Assembly (NCBI GenBank): GCA_900618795.1
Contig: UYJD01000007.1
Span: 1,006,385-1,070,384 of the forward strand
Reading direction: 5' to 3'
DNA: 64,000 nucleotides
From: Cyanodermella asteris
Taxonomy: Eukaryota > Ascomycota > Lecanoromycetes > Ostropales > Stictidaceae
Made by a program: the position numbers and the translations under genes. Position 1 is the stretch's first letter; the number at the start of each line of letters is the position of its first letter. Under the pieces are notes generated by a model. It ran no database searches. It saw only the letters and a program-made list of their open reading frames with translations, and was not told the DNA's origin. This document shows positions 10,837 through 22,892 of this stretch, piece after piece.

Positions 10837-12933
10837 CTAAAGCTTGCTTGATTCCGGCAGGGCGCCACTCATTGTCCATGTTTGCATCATTTGCGGCCCT
10901 GGACCAGTAACTAATACTCGGCCGCCCCGATTGTTCCACCACGAAACACATAGCTCAGCCCTCGGGACGTCCATCTCTCCATTACTCAGAACTTCCCACA
11001 ATCTGCTCCTGCACTTATCGTTCATCTCTCGGTTTTGGACCTTCCACACGGCCTCGCCGAGGATAGGGAGCCAATAGTCTAAAATTTCTAGCTGCAATGC
11101 TGGCAGAGAATCTAGCAGTGTCATCAGCAGGGCTGCCTTTTCGGAGAGTCGCAACGTCTCACTCGACGGAGGCTGATTGTGCGATGTTTCCGGCAAAGGA
11201 TCTTCTTGAGCAACCTCGAATCGGACTAGAACAGCTTCCAGGATTGTCGATGCAAGTAATGGTTGCGTTCGCGACAGGTCGTAAGGGGGAGACACGATTC
11301 GAATGAGAGTTTTCACCGCAAGGCGAAATTGCCGCGCTGACAGATTGCCTGGAAACGTAGACAGAAGGGTATCAACATAGGCTGGCAAGTGCCGGAAGAC
11401 CAGGTCTTGGTTTTGGGGGCACGAGAATATCGACAAAACTAGGCTATGGGCGGCCTCGAAACTGTCTACCAAACGTGGATCGAGACCTGCGTTTAGATAG
11501 GGCCGCGTGGTCGCCAATAGAAGTTGTTCGGCAGATTCTGGGGACAGCAACAGTGTGAAGTGCTCGGCTGCATTGAAAAAGAAGAGGTCCAGCGCTCGAT
11601 CGTGCGGATGCTCTGGAATACGGCCCTCGAGTCTAGGTCTGATCTCAACCAAAAAGTATTTAGCATCGCCAGCTTGCCTGGATAGAATGTCGATTGCAGT
11701 CATGTAGACGAAGGTGTATTGTCCAAAGGCTTGATGACCCATTCGCGAAGAGGCAAAATACAAGTTCCGCAGCACTAACAAGGCGCGTGTGGCAAACTCT
11801 ATCTGTCGTGCGGTCGGGATGGACTTGTCGTGCAGCGCCCGAGCTAGGATTGATCGAAGGATGACCACAGAGGTGAACACAACGGAGCGAAGCACTTGCC
11901 ACATGACTGGGATTGTAGAGGTCAAGGTCTGTTCGTCCAGATAGTCGGCCTCCTCAACTCGATCGACCTCAGAAAGTTTGTTCTGGTGCCACTGCACGGC
12001 CAGAGATCGAGAGAATGTAACTAGTTCGTCCAGAACTGCGCCAACAACTCTCGCATCTGAACAAGTCTCGGTACATAACGCCAGCAATTGTGCCAGAGAT
12101 CCCAGACAACTTATCAAAGGTGACTTGCTGAGTCTCTGTAGCTGAAAGAAGGATGGTGAAGAAGACGGCCATGAAAAGTGTTGCCCTTGCATTTGTACGA
12201 CATCGTGGTCAGCGATACCTAAGAAGTATCCACCTTGTAAGCCCTCTCGAGAATCAAATAATTGTTGGGTGAGAATGGGAAGCAGTCGATCGCTCCGGAT
12301 CTGACTACGGCTGGCAGGTCCAAGGATGTGCCAAACGTGCGCGAGTGTCAGGCAGATACTCCCGCACGCAAGCTCATCAAGGTGGCCGTTGTCAAGTAAG
12401 GTACTGTTGGTTGCCGCGATAATGGCTGATTCAAGGCTTCGAGAAAGGTTCCGAGGGGATTTGAAGCCACTTTCGCCTGCCAGACTGCAGAGCAAGCCTC
12501 CAAGGACCAGTATATGCTTCCATTGAGGCGATTTCTCGTCAGCGCCGCTGGCGACCGCTCTTGCCCACTCTGTATGATCGACCGTTTCCGAAGGATCTTG
12601 GTATGAACGAAGAGTGTCTGATCTTGAATGCTTTCGACGGACTTGACGTCCTGCGGAGTTGAAAACACTGAGTATATCCAAGGGTGTTTGTAGGCCGTTC
12701 GGCTTTTGCCAGATAGCAGGGGCGAGAAGAAGTTGAGAGGTGAGTAGTGTGATGTTGAGCGGATTGGTGAGTAGTGTCAAGATGGTTGTTGCTGACGAAA
12801 GAAGTCTGGTACATCAGGTCAGCACAAACGTTGTCAGCAATTCGCTGTAGAGTGACTACCTCGAAGCATCCGGCTCACTTGAGGTGCGCTGTAAGGCACG
12901 CAACAGTGTTGCGAGAGACCTATCAGTCGCCAT
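10837..12933 (-). CDS. pex8: Peroxin 8 (peroxisomal import, lumenal)
   Basis: Pex8 is the intraperoxisomal peroxin that links the docking and RING parts of the matrix-protein import machinery. Two exons, 12933-12860 and 12805-10837, join to 680 residues. The 54-nt intron restores the conserved start of the family: exon 1 ends ...SEPDAS and the junction continues RLLSSATTILTLLTNPLN, then ITLLTSQLLLAPAIW. The protein is a long helical, ARM-like chain and ends exactly in SKL, a peroxisomal targeting signal (PTS1), as known for fungal Pex8. It converges with mir1 (97 bases apart) and diverges from the TMEM170-like gene with a 415-base shared upstream region. Identification rests on the N-terminal block and SKL tail; overall conservation of this family is low. 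Confidence 0.88.
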
Positions 12934-13348
12934 ACTGTCGCGATTGCACTACGTCGTGGGGCAGGACGCGCTTCGCATCAAAACGGCTCGTATCGGCCAG
13001 AGCGAAAATGCAAGCAGTATTGGTGTCACGGCCTTCCCCAGCGTTTGGGCTGGTGGTCATGTCTGCGTTGAATGGCGATAGAGCCTCGGCAAACGGGTGC
13101 GACACAGGTAAATACCGACCAGAACTTGGTAGCTCGTTGACTGGACCGGTTCGCTGAGTCAGCGGCTGGATGCTCTTTGTCAGACTTGGATGCCGCGTGT
13201 ATGCCTCGAGATGCTTATACTGCTCGGCATCTGCCCTGTCAACGATCACCGTCTCTATTGCCCTGCTCTAGTTCGTAATGGACGCTCAGAAAATCCATAG
13301 GCTCTCATCCGACAAGCAATCATCATTCACGGTAGCGCACCGGTCGCC
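12934..13348. promoter_or_regulatory. Divergent upstream region pex8 / TMEM170-like
   Basis: These 415 bases separate the divergent starts of pex8 and the small membrane protein gene and must hold both promoters. I see no clear TATA box or known binding site. Small open frames here lack conserved features. Confidence 0.4.
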
Positions 13349-13813
13349 ATGTCGGACCTGACGCCGCCCCTGACGCTCAACAACTCATCCCCGGCGTTTC
13401 CGTCTCTTTACATAGATACTGCACTTGATCACGGCGGCGTCTACCTCTATAATACGACCGATGTTTGGAAGTTCACCTCCCTTTGGACAATCATCATCTA
13501 TGAAGGTTTCCATCTTGCCGCCAGTGGGTATGCAGCCATCGTCCAGCCGAAGAATTGGAAGGTCTCCTGGCTGGTAATCATCGTCTACGCTGTTTTTGGT
13601 GGCATAGAAGCATTTTTTGCGGGAAGCATTGTTGGGCTCATGTAAGTAGAAGATATAATGTAAAGTACACAAACATAGGCTGACTAGTACAGCTTGGGGA
13701 CTGCGTATCAAGCTGGGCATGTGAAGGTTTCGACTTGGGTACCGTTAGTGTGGTCTGTCATCAATGTACTCGTCCTTGTTTTATCCTCGTTCTCTATCCA
13801 CGGTGGGCTATAG
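13349..13813 (+). CDS. TMEM170-like small membrane protein
   Basis: Two exons, 13349-13641 and 13693-13813, give 137 residues. The 51-nt intron has a GTAAGT donor and a CAG acceptor, and the joined frame continues GLI-LGTAYQAGHV to a TAG. Three hydrophobic helices are visible: about 41-62 (starting VWKFTSLW), 73-97 (WLVIIVYAVFGGIEAFFAG) and 115-132 (PLVWSVINVLVLVLSSFS). A soluble N-terminus with possible N-glycosylation sites (NNSS, NTT) precedes them. Size and layout match the TMEM170 family, which in animals acts in ER sheet and nuclear-envelope shaping; the role in fungi is not established. The family call is moderate. Confidence 0.75.
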
Positions 13814-14938
13814 CACCACCCCGCGACCTGATACAGCCTTTCCCTATCGGACATGACAGCCTCTGTTTAAGCTTGGAAAGGAATAGACTCAACTGTGGCT
13901 CGCGTCGCTGCCACAAAGCACCACCCAGGCCATGCACGATCGCACCAGTGGAGCAGCTGCAGGCGAGAGCCACGGTTGCTGAAAGCACCGGGCAATGGTC
14001 GGCTGCTCTACGTTTAGTCGAACACGAGGTGGGCAATTTTGTCATAACAGGAGACGGCCACTTGGCACGTAGCCTGTCCGTGGCGAGCATGTCATGTTGG
14101 CAATTGCAATTCGGTATCATACGTCTTGCTGACGCGGTAGCTTCCAATCGATGAGTGCTGTCTGTGGCAAGCAGAGCGGCGCACAGTGAAGATTAGAAAA
14201 CTCAGACCCGATAGAGACAAGGTGAGACGACGCTGGACCAAGGAGACGAATGCTTGCGGCAGTCTCGAAGTCAGCACAAGAGAGCTTCTGCTTCAATGCA
14301 TACCGCCGTCACGTCTCGGTCACGTGTAGACGGGCGCGGGCGAGCAGAGCGCGACGCCCCAAACGCGTGACGTAAGCCGGGTTTGAGGGGCACTCGCACT
14401 TGCTCAACTGCAGCGAGCTCCTTCCTAATTCTACCCGATCAGTGTCTTCGCCTGGCTCATACTTGGCCGCCTGCAGTCAGTGCAACTGCAGTCTGAAACC
14501 CGCAAGTGCTTGGGTCCTGTGCATTCACTACTGCTTCACTTCTTACCTTACTAGTAGGCGAGCATCAACGCTGGGGAGCCTGTGGCCGTCGCTGCGCTGA
14601 GCAGCACTTCGCTGGCTCTTTGACGCACCGCTACCTAGCCTCGCTAAGCTGTCTTGCCGCAGCCTGCCTCGCCTTCAGCCTGCACCATCGCCCTCGCGCA
14701 CTAGCCATTTCGGGACGTGAAGCTTCAAATACCCTCTGAATCCCCACTCACTCACCCGTCCGTCGACGCGAGCTCGTGAATCGATTGCGCTCAGCCATTC
14801 TCAGGCTCCTTGACGCGGACTAGAGCAGATCAGGTGTAAAGGTCGCGGCCAGGACCTCGCTTATGACTGGCATAGAGGTTCCACTCAAACCCGTTGGGTA
14901 CATTTCCTGCCCGCTAGACCAGGCAGAGAGTTTGTGTC
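13814..14938. other. Intergenic, upstream of the large deubiquitinase
   Basis: These 1.1 kb hold the 3' end of the TMEM170-like gene and the promoter and leader of the deubiquitinase. An ACGCGT followed by TGACGTAA lies at 14363-14375 and a CACGTG near 14322. Overlapping open frames up to about 139 codons on either strand are of GC-rich chance type and were not called. Confidence 0.5.
14363..14375 (+). promoter_or_regulatory. Possible MCB/CRE-like composite site
   Basis: ACGCGT overlaps TGACGTAA, resembling an MBF site fused to a bZIP (Atf1/CRE-type) half site, about 565 bases before the deubiquitinase ATG. It is a short motif match only; function is inferred. Confidence 0.25.
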
Positions 14939-17900
14939 ATGGAGGCGCCCAGCACACCGAGCAGTACTTACTCGTCGGAACCTGCGTCAGAAGCTGGACG
15001 TCCCAGCCCACCTCCTCGAAACTCGATGGAAGATGCGGATTCCTCTGTGACTCGCAAACGGCCCCGCCTCGACAGCGGCGAGCGCGCTCACCAAAACATA
15101 ACGTCCCCATTCTTTGCTACCATCGGCGAAGGCGACAAGCACGATTCGGTACATCCAAGTTCAACTCTCAGCGCTTCGCCAAGTCAAGCTGCATCGGTGC
15201 ATGCGTCGACGGCTCGGAAAGACCACATCGGGTTGAATACAGGAGCCGCTAGCAAAGTCACCCTCAATCTTCGTGATCCCATGCAACCCCAGACCACCGC
15301 CACGCACGCGTACTCATCAGGGCTGGACGCCCAGAAAGGTCTTCAGGCTGACATGGATAACGCACAAACGGCACCCTCATCATCTCGGTCGTCGGATATC
15401 AGTTCAGTGAAAGACGTGGGCTCTGATATTGAAGACCGCTCCGAAAATGATGTAGCGGGCACCGAAGGTACTAACTCAGCGGGAGAAGAGACAGCAAGTC
15501 AAAAGACTCCGGGGTTCGAAGCATTCTCGTGGCAGCGACAGCATGTCGCTAGATTCCCATTATTCCAGGACAGTTTTATGACCGACCAGACATCGGACTT
15601 ACCTGGGCTGGTTGAGGAAGCTATTGCAGCCCAGGATTCCGACTTGCTTTCAGCCTATCGGCAGAGCATCGCGCTCTGGATCGACGAATATCTCTTGAAA
15701 ACTCGAGACGCACCACAACACTGGTTTTCCCTCGTCTCCTCTGAGCAAAGCTTTTGGCTTTCTCTTCCACTCATACACCGATTAGTCACGGACGATTCAC
15801 TGTTCTCGGCTGTGCGCCCTGTCAGTGCCAACGTCTGTTCTGTGTCTGCATACCTCACCGAGTTCATCGGCGCATTCACAAAACTTGCGGCGCGTATGGC
15901 CGCCTGCGACTGCACCGCTTTGCGCGGCTCCGGGACTGCAGCTCCATGCAGGAGAGCGCTATCATTCCAGTATTGCGGCGGCCTCCGAAGAATGCTTGTC
16001 TGCAAACAAGATTATCTCTCTTGGATAGATTGGCTCGAGCGGATGGATTTGGATCTAGTATCCGTGCTCAGGCTCTTTGCTTGTGATTCTGAGGTAGGCC
16101 CTGCGCTCCTCTCGGAGCTCGCAAACGTCAATTCATTGCTGCTGCGCCAAACAATTCTTGAGACGGACCTCGCCACTTTCATCCACAAGGCTCTTCTCCT
16201 ATCGGCGGACATGTTCAGTTTGTGTCAAATGTCTCTCCATTCGCCACGAACGTCCGGGATTGACGCTGTCATGACTTCCTTCAATAGATTCTTCGAAATG
16301 ACTGACATGACATTGCGATCCGCGGTGAAACAACAACTGTCTTCATTGACCAGCGATACGGTGTCCCTTGTGGTCAGATATCTTACGACCTTCATTGCTC
16401 GCTCGAGTGATGCAGTCTGCAGCATCTTCGCACGCTACAATCTGGACGCCAAAAAAGAACTGTCGTTGCTGTCGGAAGCTGATAGAACATATCTAGCCGA
16501 GGTTGTGTGGAAGACTGACATGCACGAGAAGTGCATCCGCGAAGGGCGAATGGAAATACGCATTTTCGGACTAGACGCACTGCAAGGCTGTCTGATCGAT
16601 GTCTACCATCGATACATCGATAATCGGCGCGGAGACGAGCAGCGGCACCCGGTTGTCGAATGCATTAGCAATCGATTATTGCAAAACAAGGTGGTCGAGT
16701 ACATTTTCAGTGTCGATTCTCACCCGCAGATCATTTCACGTTCGGCAAATGTCATTGGCTTTGTTGCTGTGAGTGGCCGCTGGACCGACGAGCAGACCTT
16801 ATCCATATGGCGGACCATCCACAGGGCAGAGGATATCAGAGCTTCAGAGACGATAGTCGAATTACTACCCCAGGTCACTAAGTATCTTGACTGCAGAGAT
16901 CTTCTGCAGTTCATTAGATGCATGCAGGACACCGCAGTCTCAAGACTAGATTCTAAAGCTCTTCAGACGCTGCTCGTGCTTTGCAAGCAAGCTGTTGAAA
17001 AGACAGACTCGCCCGATACTACCTTGATCGTCTTGGTCGACGCATTTGGAAACATTCTTCGACACGCCAGCGCAGATCCTAGCGTCAGCGTTACAAGGAA
17101 GCATGAGATCTGGCACGAGATCCAAACAGGCTTTAATCATCTGGCAGTCATTGACTGGCCGCCGGTCGCACGTCGGGCCGTGTACCAGACTTGTTTCCAA
17201 GATCTGGCAGACAAATCAACGCAGACCTCAGGCAGCTGTGCCGTTATACGAAAGTTCCTCGATCGTTACGGGTATCAAGACATAATACAACTATCAAGAG
17301 AATACGATGTCACTGATCTGGTTGTCTCTGACTTCGCTCGACTCGGTGAGCTGAGCAGTGCTACTGGCACCAATTTCGACGAATTTACGCTTCCAATCGA
17401 GGACCGGCTCGTCATCTTGGAGATGATAATAGTTCGACTTCCAGACACTTTGACGGCTGGTGTCACCCGTCAACTCTGGTCAAGCATGTTTGCCGAGAAT
17501 GCAGTCGGTGCATGCGCTCGAGAGGCGGCATGGGATTTACTTGCCCGTATTACGATGAGATCTAACTCGCCAAACATGTTCATCGATCAATGCATCAGCG
17601 AACATCTTCCTTCACTGGGCTCGGAATATTATTCACGTTCGGCGCTCACCTTTGCAAAGTGTATCAGCGAATATGTGCATCGCACTGGCTCGAAAGATGG
17701 CGAGGAAGTCAGCAATCGGCCTTCATCCACAGCCAGCAATGATTTTTTGTGGCAGTTGGCCTCTGCTGCAAAAGACGATTTCGTCTCTACTAGAGCTTCC
17801 CAAGCTTTGCTGGAATCGGCCCAAGATCAATCACAAGGGCGATCTTGCATCGACACAGAAGTTATCTTAATCGAGAGGAGCATTAACCAAGTCATTGATG

Positions 17901-20900
17901 CTGGCGTGCAGCTTTCTGAGAGCTCAACGCAGCACTCTCAGGATCTCGATACTGCGACACTCCAGGGAAGGTTCGAAAGGGCTTTCCAAATGCTAATTTG
18001 TTTTGTCGGCGCCATGCAGAACAAATCGCCTTCGTCTCCATTCAATCGTTCTGAATCGCGAGCAAGTCAAAGCAGCCATACAGGCGAGCGAATCGTTGTA
18101 CAATACTCTACGAACGATCGCGGGGTGGCCTCTCCTGTGAAATCCATCGAGCTCAGCCATCAGACAACACTTGGGGAGTTGCTTGGCAGGCTCCGGTCAC
18201 GAACGGGCTTCTCCAGATTCAATGCCATCATCGGAGGACAACGGCTAGACCAGGACAAGCAGGCAGCCGTGACGCTCGGCTCCTTCAAACCCCAAGAGAA
18301 AGGTGTGCTGATTCTGCACCGCATTCCTGGCTCAGATGTGCTGCGAGAGACTTCTTCGAAGAATACTTCACGACAAGTCGAAGATATTGTGCTGCGGCGC
18401 TTTGATGAACTTTACCCTCTACTGAGCGCCGAAGCGTCTGTCGCTGACAGAATTCTGACGTTCTTGAGTGAACATGGAACCCGTGAAGATATCGTCACCC
18501 TCGCTTGTGGCGATGATAAAGACCAGAATCAGGTGTTACCTCTGGAGACCCCTCATAAGGCAATCTACATATTGCGCGCGATTGCCGCTCAACAGAGGAT
18601 CCGCCTGGAGGATGGAATCATTGATTACGACTTCATGCGACGGTCTCTCCGAACTATGGTGATGGCGTTGCGTACATTGGATCTGCATGACTTGCCAGGG
18701 ACGGCTTTCAGACCGTGCTGGCTGCCCCATGAGACACTACATTGTATGCTGCCGCTGCTCAAAGAGCCTGTTCCGCCACCAGTCTCGAGGACCTATTTCG
18801 ATGATCCTGTTGCGCTCGTCGCCAACCTCCAAGCCCTCGCGCAGTATCAGGACTCGGAACATAACAGAGAAGGCTTCAATATAGAGCAGAGCTGTTTTGC
18901 AGTCCTCTTAGAAATTTCAAGACTCGACCAACGTGCTTGGATAGCTTTCAGCACCAGCGAATACAGCAAGGCCTTATTTGCTCGGCTGATTTTGACTACT
19001 CCGGACGCCAGATGCAGGTTCGCTGTTCAGCAGAATGTCGCCTCCGTTCTCGCAAGCTTATCAGCATGTCATGACATTCCCCGAGCCCTCGACAAAGAAG
19101 AAGTCCTCTCCGATGTCAGCGAGTCAATGCTGAAGCCGTCTTCCTTTGCTGTCTTCTTCTGGCAGATCTCTTGCGCCATGATCCCAGCCGCTATGGTTGA
19201 CTTCGCATCTCGTTGCGAGCAATTTTTCACTCTGACATTGACACTCTTTAACACTCTGGCTGACCAGACCATGGAGATTCAGAATCTGCAAAGTAGTTTG
19301 CAAGAGTGGCTCATCTTGTTGCAACGGTACAAGCCTCGCGAGCACTTGATCCCCGAGTCGGTGGACTGGCCGGTTGGAGGGCTGGGTGAACTGGTGAACC
19401 AAGCACTGATGGTGTACAAAAGAAAGGGCATTGCCTTCAACTTCGGGCCACAAACCTTCCGGTCCATCTTCAAGTCGATACTATTTCCGACGGGTCCTGA
19501 CGCTAAAGAGCGCGTGAATGGAAATACGAATGCCCCGGTGTTGGCACCGGAAACCAGGAACACTGTATACAAGCTCTTGCTAAGAATGACGATGGACAGT
19601 GGCGACTTCAAACAAGCTTTTGAGGTACTTCAGAGCGTGATCTCTGACCCCAATCTGCACATGTCTTCTGGAATATGGAACTTTGATCGAAATCTATCTT
19701 TACGCGCCTCTTCGGGATACCCTGGTCTTCAAAACCTCTCCAACACGTGTTATTTGAACTCCCTGTTGACACAATTATTCATGAATCCACGCTTCCGCGA
19801 ATTTATACTCGGGTGTGATGTTGTTGACTCCAGGTCTCAAGCGCTTATACTCGCCATGCAACGCCTGTTTGCTAATCTGCAACACGGTTGGCAAAGGTAC
19901 GTGCACACGAAGGAGCTAGCAGATGCGATTGAGACCTACGACGGACCGCTGGATCCAACGTTGCAAATGGACGCGGACGAGGCATTCAACCTCTTGTTTG
20001 ACCGTCTGGAGAGTCAGTTACACAATGAGTGCGACAGAGAAGCATTCAGGAAGCTTTACGGTGGGCAACTGATACAGCAGATCAAATCCAAAGAATGCGA
20101 TCATGTTTCGGAGCGATTTGAGCCGGTTACAGCCATTCAATGCGACATTCAAGGCAAATGCAGTCTTCTACAGAGCCTGCAAGCTTACATCGAGGGAGAA
20201 ACCATGGAAGGCGACAACAAGTACAAGTGCAGCAAATGCGATCGCTATGTGAACGCTGTCAAGCGCGCATGCTTGAAAGATGTGCCCGATAACCTCATAT
20301 TCCACTTGAAACGCTTCGACTTCGACTTGATGACTGGAATGAGAAACAAGGTCAACGACTTTTTTTCTTTTCCAGAGGTCATTGACATGGCTCCATACAC
20401 AGTCGACTACCTCGAGCGCCAGTCAGAACGCGTAGATCCGGACGAATTCGAGCTTGTTGGAGTATTGGTACATAATGGCTCCGCCGAGGTTGGGCACTAT
20501 TATTCCTACATCCGTGAACGAGCGAACAACATGCGAGCGTGGGTCGAATTCAATGACACGGAAGTATCCGTCTTCGAATTCGCCTCTTTGAACGATCAAT
20601 GCTTCGGTGGTCAACCCGAGAACTGCTATCCCCAAAGCTTTCCAAAGACCTGGAACGCATACATGTTGTTCTATCAAAGAAAGGGATCTCTTTCGGCCGA
20701 CCAAGAACGCTTCAGGTGTAATCAGAGCCCGGCACCGATCAAAGTCAGTTTGAGTGACGGGCTTGCTGCCGAGGTCGCGAGATCCAATGAGGATTTGGCA
20801 AAGGTCTACAGCCTATTTGGACAGGAACATGCCAACTTTGTTAAAGACCTTTTTGCGTCTTTCGTCAGAAATCGAGAGCGACGCTGCAGTGAAGACCATA

Positions 20901-22551
20901 AAGCCGAAGACTCTGCCATCCACTGCGCGTGGGGTCATCTTGAAAGAGTTTTTACGAAGGATCCGAGACGGTACGGCGCTCATGCCACCGTAGATTTTCT
21001 ACGTGCTATGACTACCGGCTGCTCGCGCTGCTGCTGTACCATTATTGACTCCCTCATCAGCGATGATATGATGCGGATGCGCGGCCTCTTCCTGCGCCTT
21101 CCAGACGCTGATCTACGATTGAGGATTGGCGAGGTCATGATGCAGGCATTGAAACAGCTCAAGATTCACAATCCGGCCATCTACGGAAGCGGAAAATTGT
21201 GGGAAGACGATGAAATGATCAGGGACCCGGTGCAGGGGATCGATAATGGCAAATTCGCCTTGATCGTTGGTCGATTCTATGAATTACTGGACGTTGCGCC
21301 GTTGAACTTTAAATCCTGGCTCGAGTTCTACAGCTTGACTTACGAGTTAGCCAGTCTTGGCGCCATGGAGAAGAACCACATGCACCGTGTGGGATTTCTG
21401 CAACACGCTCTTAAGACCTTATCAATCGAGCCACAGCATGATTGGACGCAGCGCTATCAAGAAACACACCACAACTACATTAGACTCATCGAGAAGCGGT
21501 CGTACAACTTAACGGCACTCATCAAACTCATCATCGCTCTACTACAAGATACTCAAATTGGCCAATCAGATCACAGTAGGGCTGAGCCTGATACGTCCGA
21601 TCTAACATCGTCTGCTCTGACTTCGGAGGAAAAGCATTTGCTCATGACCAAACTGAAACCAGATGGTTGTGAAAAGCGTGTCCCATGGATTCTGGAGCGT
21701 GCGGCCGTCTCGCTCGATACCAACGCTGTAGGAGCTTCACTCGAGTTCTTGACACGCTTTTTCCTAAAACACGAGGATTCTTTGAAGCTTGAAGCCAACA
21801 TCGTGGATCTCATATGCCATGGGATTGTCAAAAATCCAGCTGAACTGGCGATACCGTACCTCCAAATTGCAGCAGGATTCGTTTCGAGCTCAAGCTCACC
21901 CAGGTTCATCGAGCTTGTTACCACATGTGTTGTGGACGGGACGAGAACCATCGGGGATAGTGGTGGTGCAGAGCATCTGCAATTCTTTCGTCGAATGTTG
22001 CACACCCGCAACGAAGCCGCGTATCCTGACCATCCCATAGAGGTCATCTTGACAAACGTCAAGCTTTCCTACATCTGGGGCATCTCCTTGCTTGAATACC
22101 CCGATATTGAAGTCACTGACCGTTGCGCACAACTGCTGAGAATGGCTTTGTTTGAGCCTACGCCAGGATATGAGCACGATGAGTTGCTAAATCAAACCAA
22201 GGCCGATGCTGCTGGCCGCTTCTGGTCCGTGATCTCCAACAGAATACAAAGATACGTGCGCGATGGTCGAACACTCGACGAGTCAAAGCGCCCTCTTCTC
22301 CAGGTCTGCGAGCTCTGTCTCTTTCACCAGGCCGCCAATTCGGATGTGTCTGCGGATGCGGAGACTGAAGTCGTCAGTCATTGTAAAGGTATTTCTCGCT
22401 ACCTCGTCGTCTCATCTCACTGACGCGTTTCGCAGCCTTGATTTCACAAGTCAATGACCTCATTGTCGCTATTGACGACGTCGGCTCCAACGGCTTTGAG
22501 AGCGACGATTTGACAGATGTGTCAAGCACGTATGAAAGCCCTAGCGTGTAG
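14939..22551 (+). CDS. Giant ubiquitin-specific protease (USP9X/Faf-like)
   Basis: Deubiquitinase that should cleave ubiquitin from proteins through a C19 (USP) cysteine protease domain. Two exons, 14939-22388 and 22436-22551, give 2521 residues; the 47-nt intron joins ...HCK-A-LISQVNDLI and ends with TAG. Order: a disordered Ser-rich N-terminus (about 1-190) with a basic RKRPR patch; a long helical, HEAT/ARM-like region; a ubiquitin-like stretch at about 1050-1130; then the catalytic domain at about 1590-1930. The Cys box GLQNLSNTCYLNSLL has C1604, the His box VGHYYSYIRE has H1853, and a CSKC pair suggests a zinc ribbon. A long helical tail follows. Size and layout match the fungal relatives of USP9X/Fat facets. 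No S. cerevisiae protein of this size is known to me. Substrates cannot be inferred. Confidence 0.93.
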
Positions 22552-22892
22552 AAGTTTTCATGAACGCTAAAGGCTGATGACATTCTACATAGTTCAAACA
22601 TTCGTGGCACAACAGCCGAGGATCCTATCGATCTCTCATGAAGCGGGGAAGCGGGAAGCGAGGCGTAGGGCGTTTGAAATTATTCAGGGAACTTTCTATG
22701 GGTTGAGAAGATCGCGTCAACGAAGCGCTCGATTGACGCCGCGAATGTAATAGCCTCAAATGCAAGTGCTGCTAGCAGGCTTGAAATAACGACAAGCTGC
22801 TATCCGGCTCTCCCACAGAACACTCCGGATGATCATGATAGACCGGTCGTCTCTCTTCTTCTAGTTCTATTGTCTTTGTTTCCGTACAATCC
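22552..22892. other. Convergent 3' spacer, deubiquitinase / ski8
   Basis: 341 bases between two convergent stops; they should carry both 3' untranslated regions. Nothing else is seen. Confidence 0.5.

Noticed and set aside
10844-12780. Starting pex8 at the in-frame TTG/ACA region near 12780
   Set aside because: There is no ATG there; splicing to the exon at 12933-12860 restores a proper ATG and the conserved N-terminus.
13735-14154. 139-codon plus-strand frame after the TMEM170-like gene
   Set aside because: Its start overlaps the real second exon of that gene in another frame and the rest has no conserved character.
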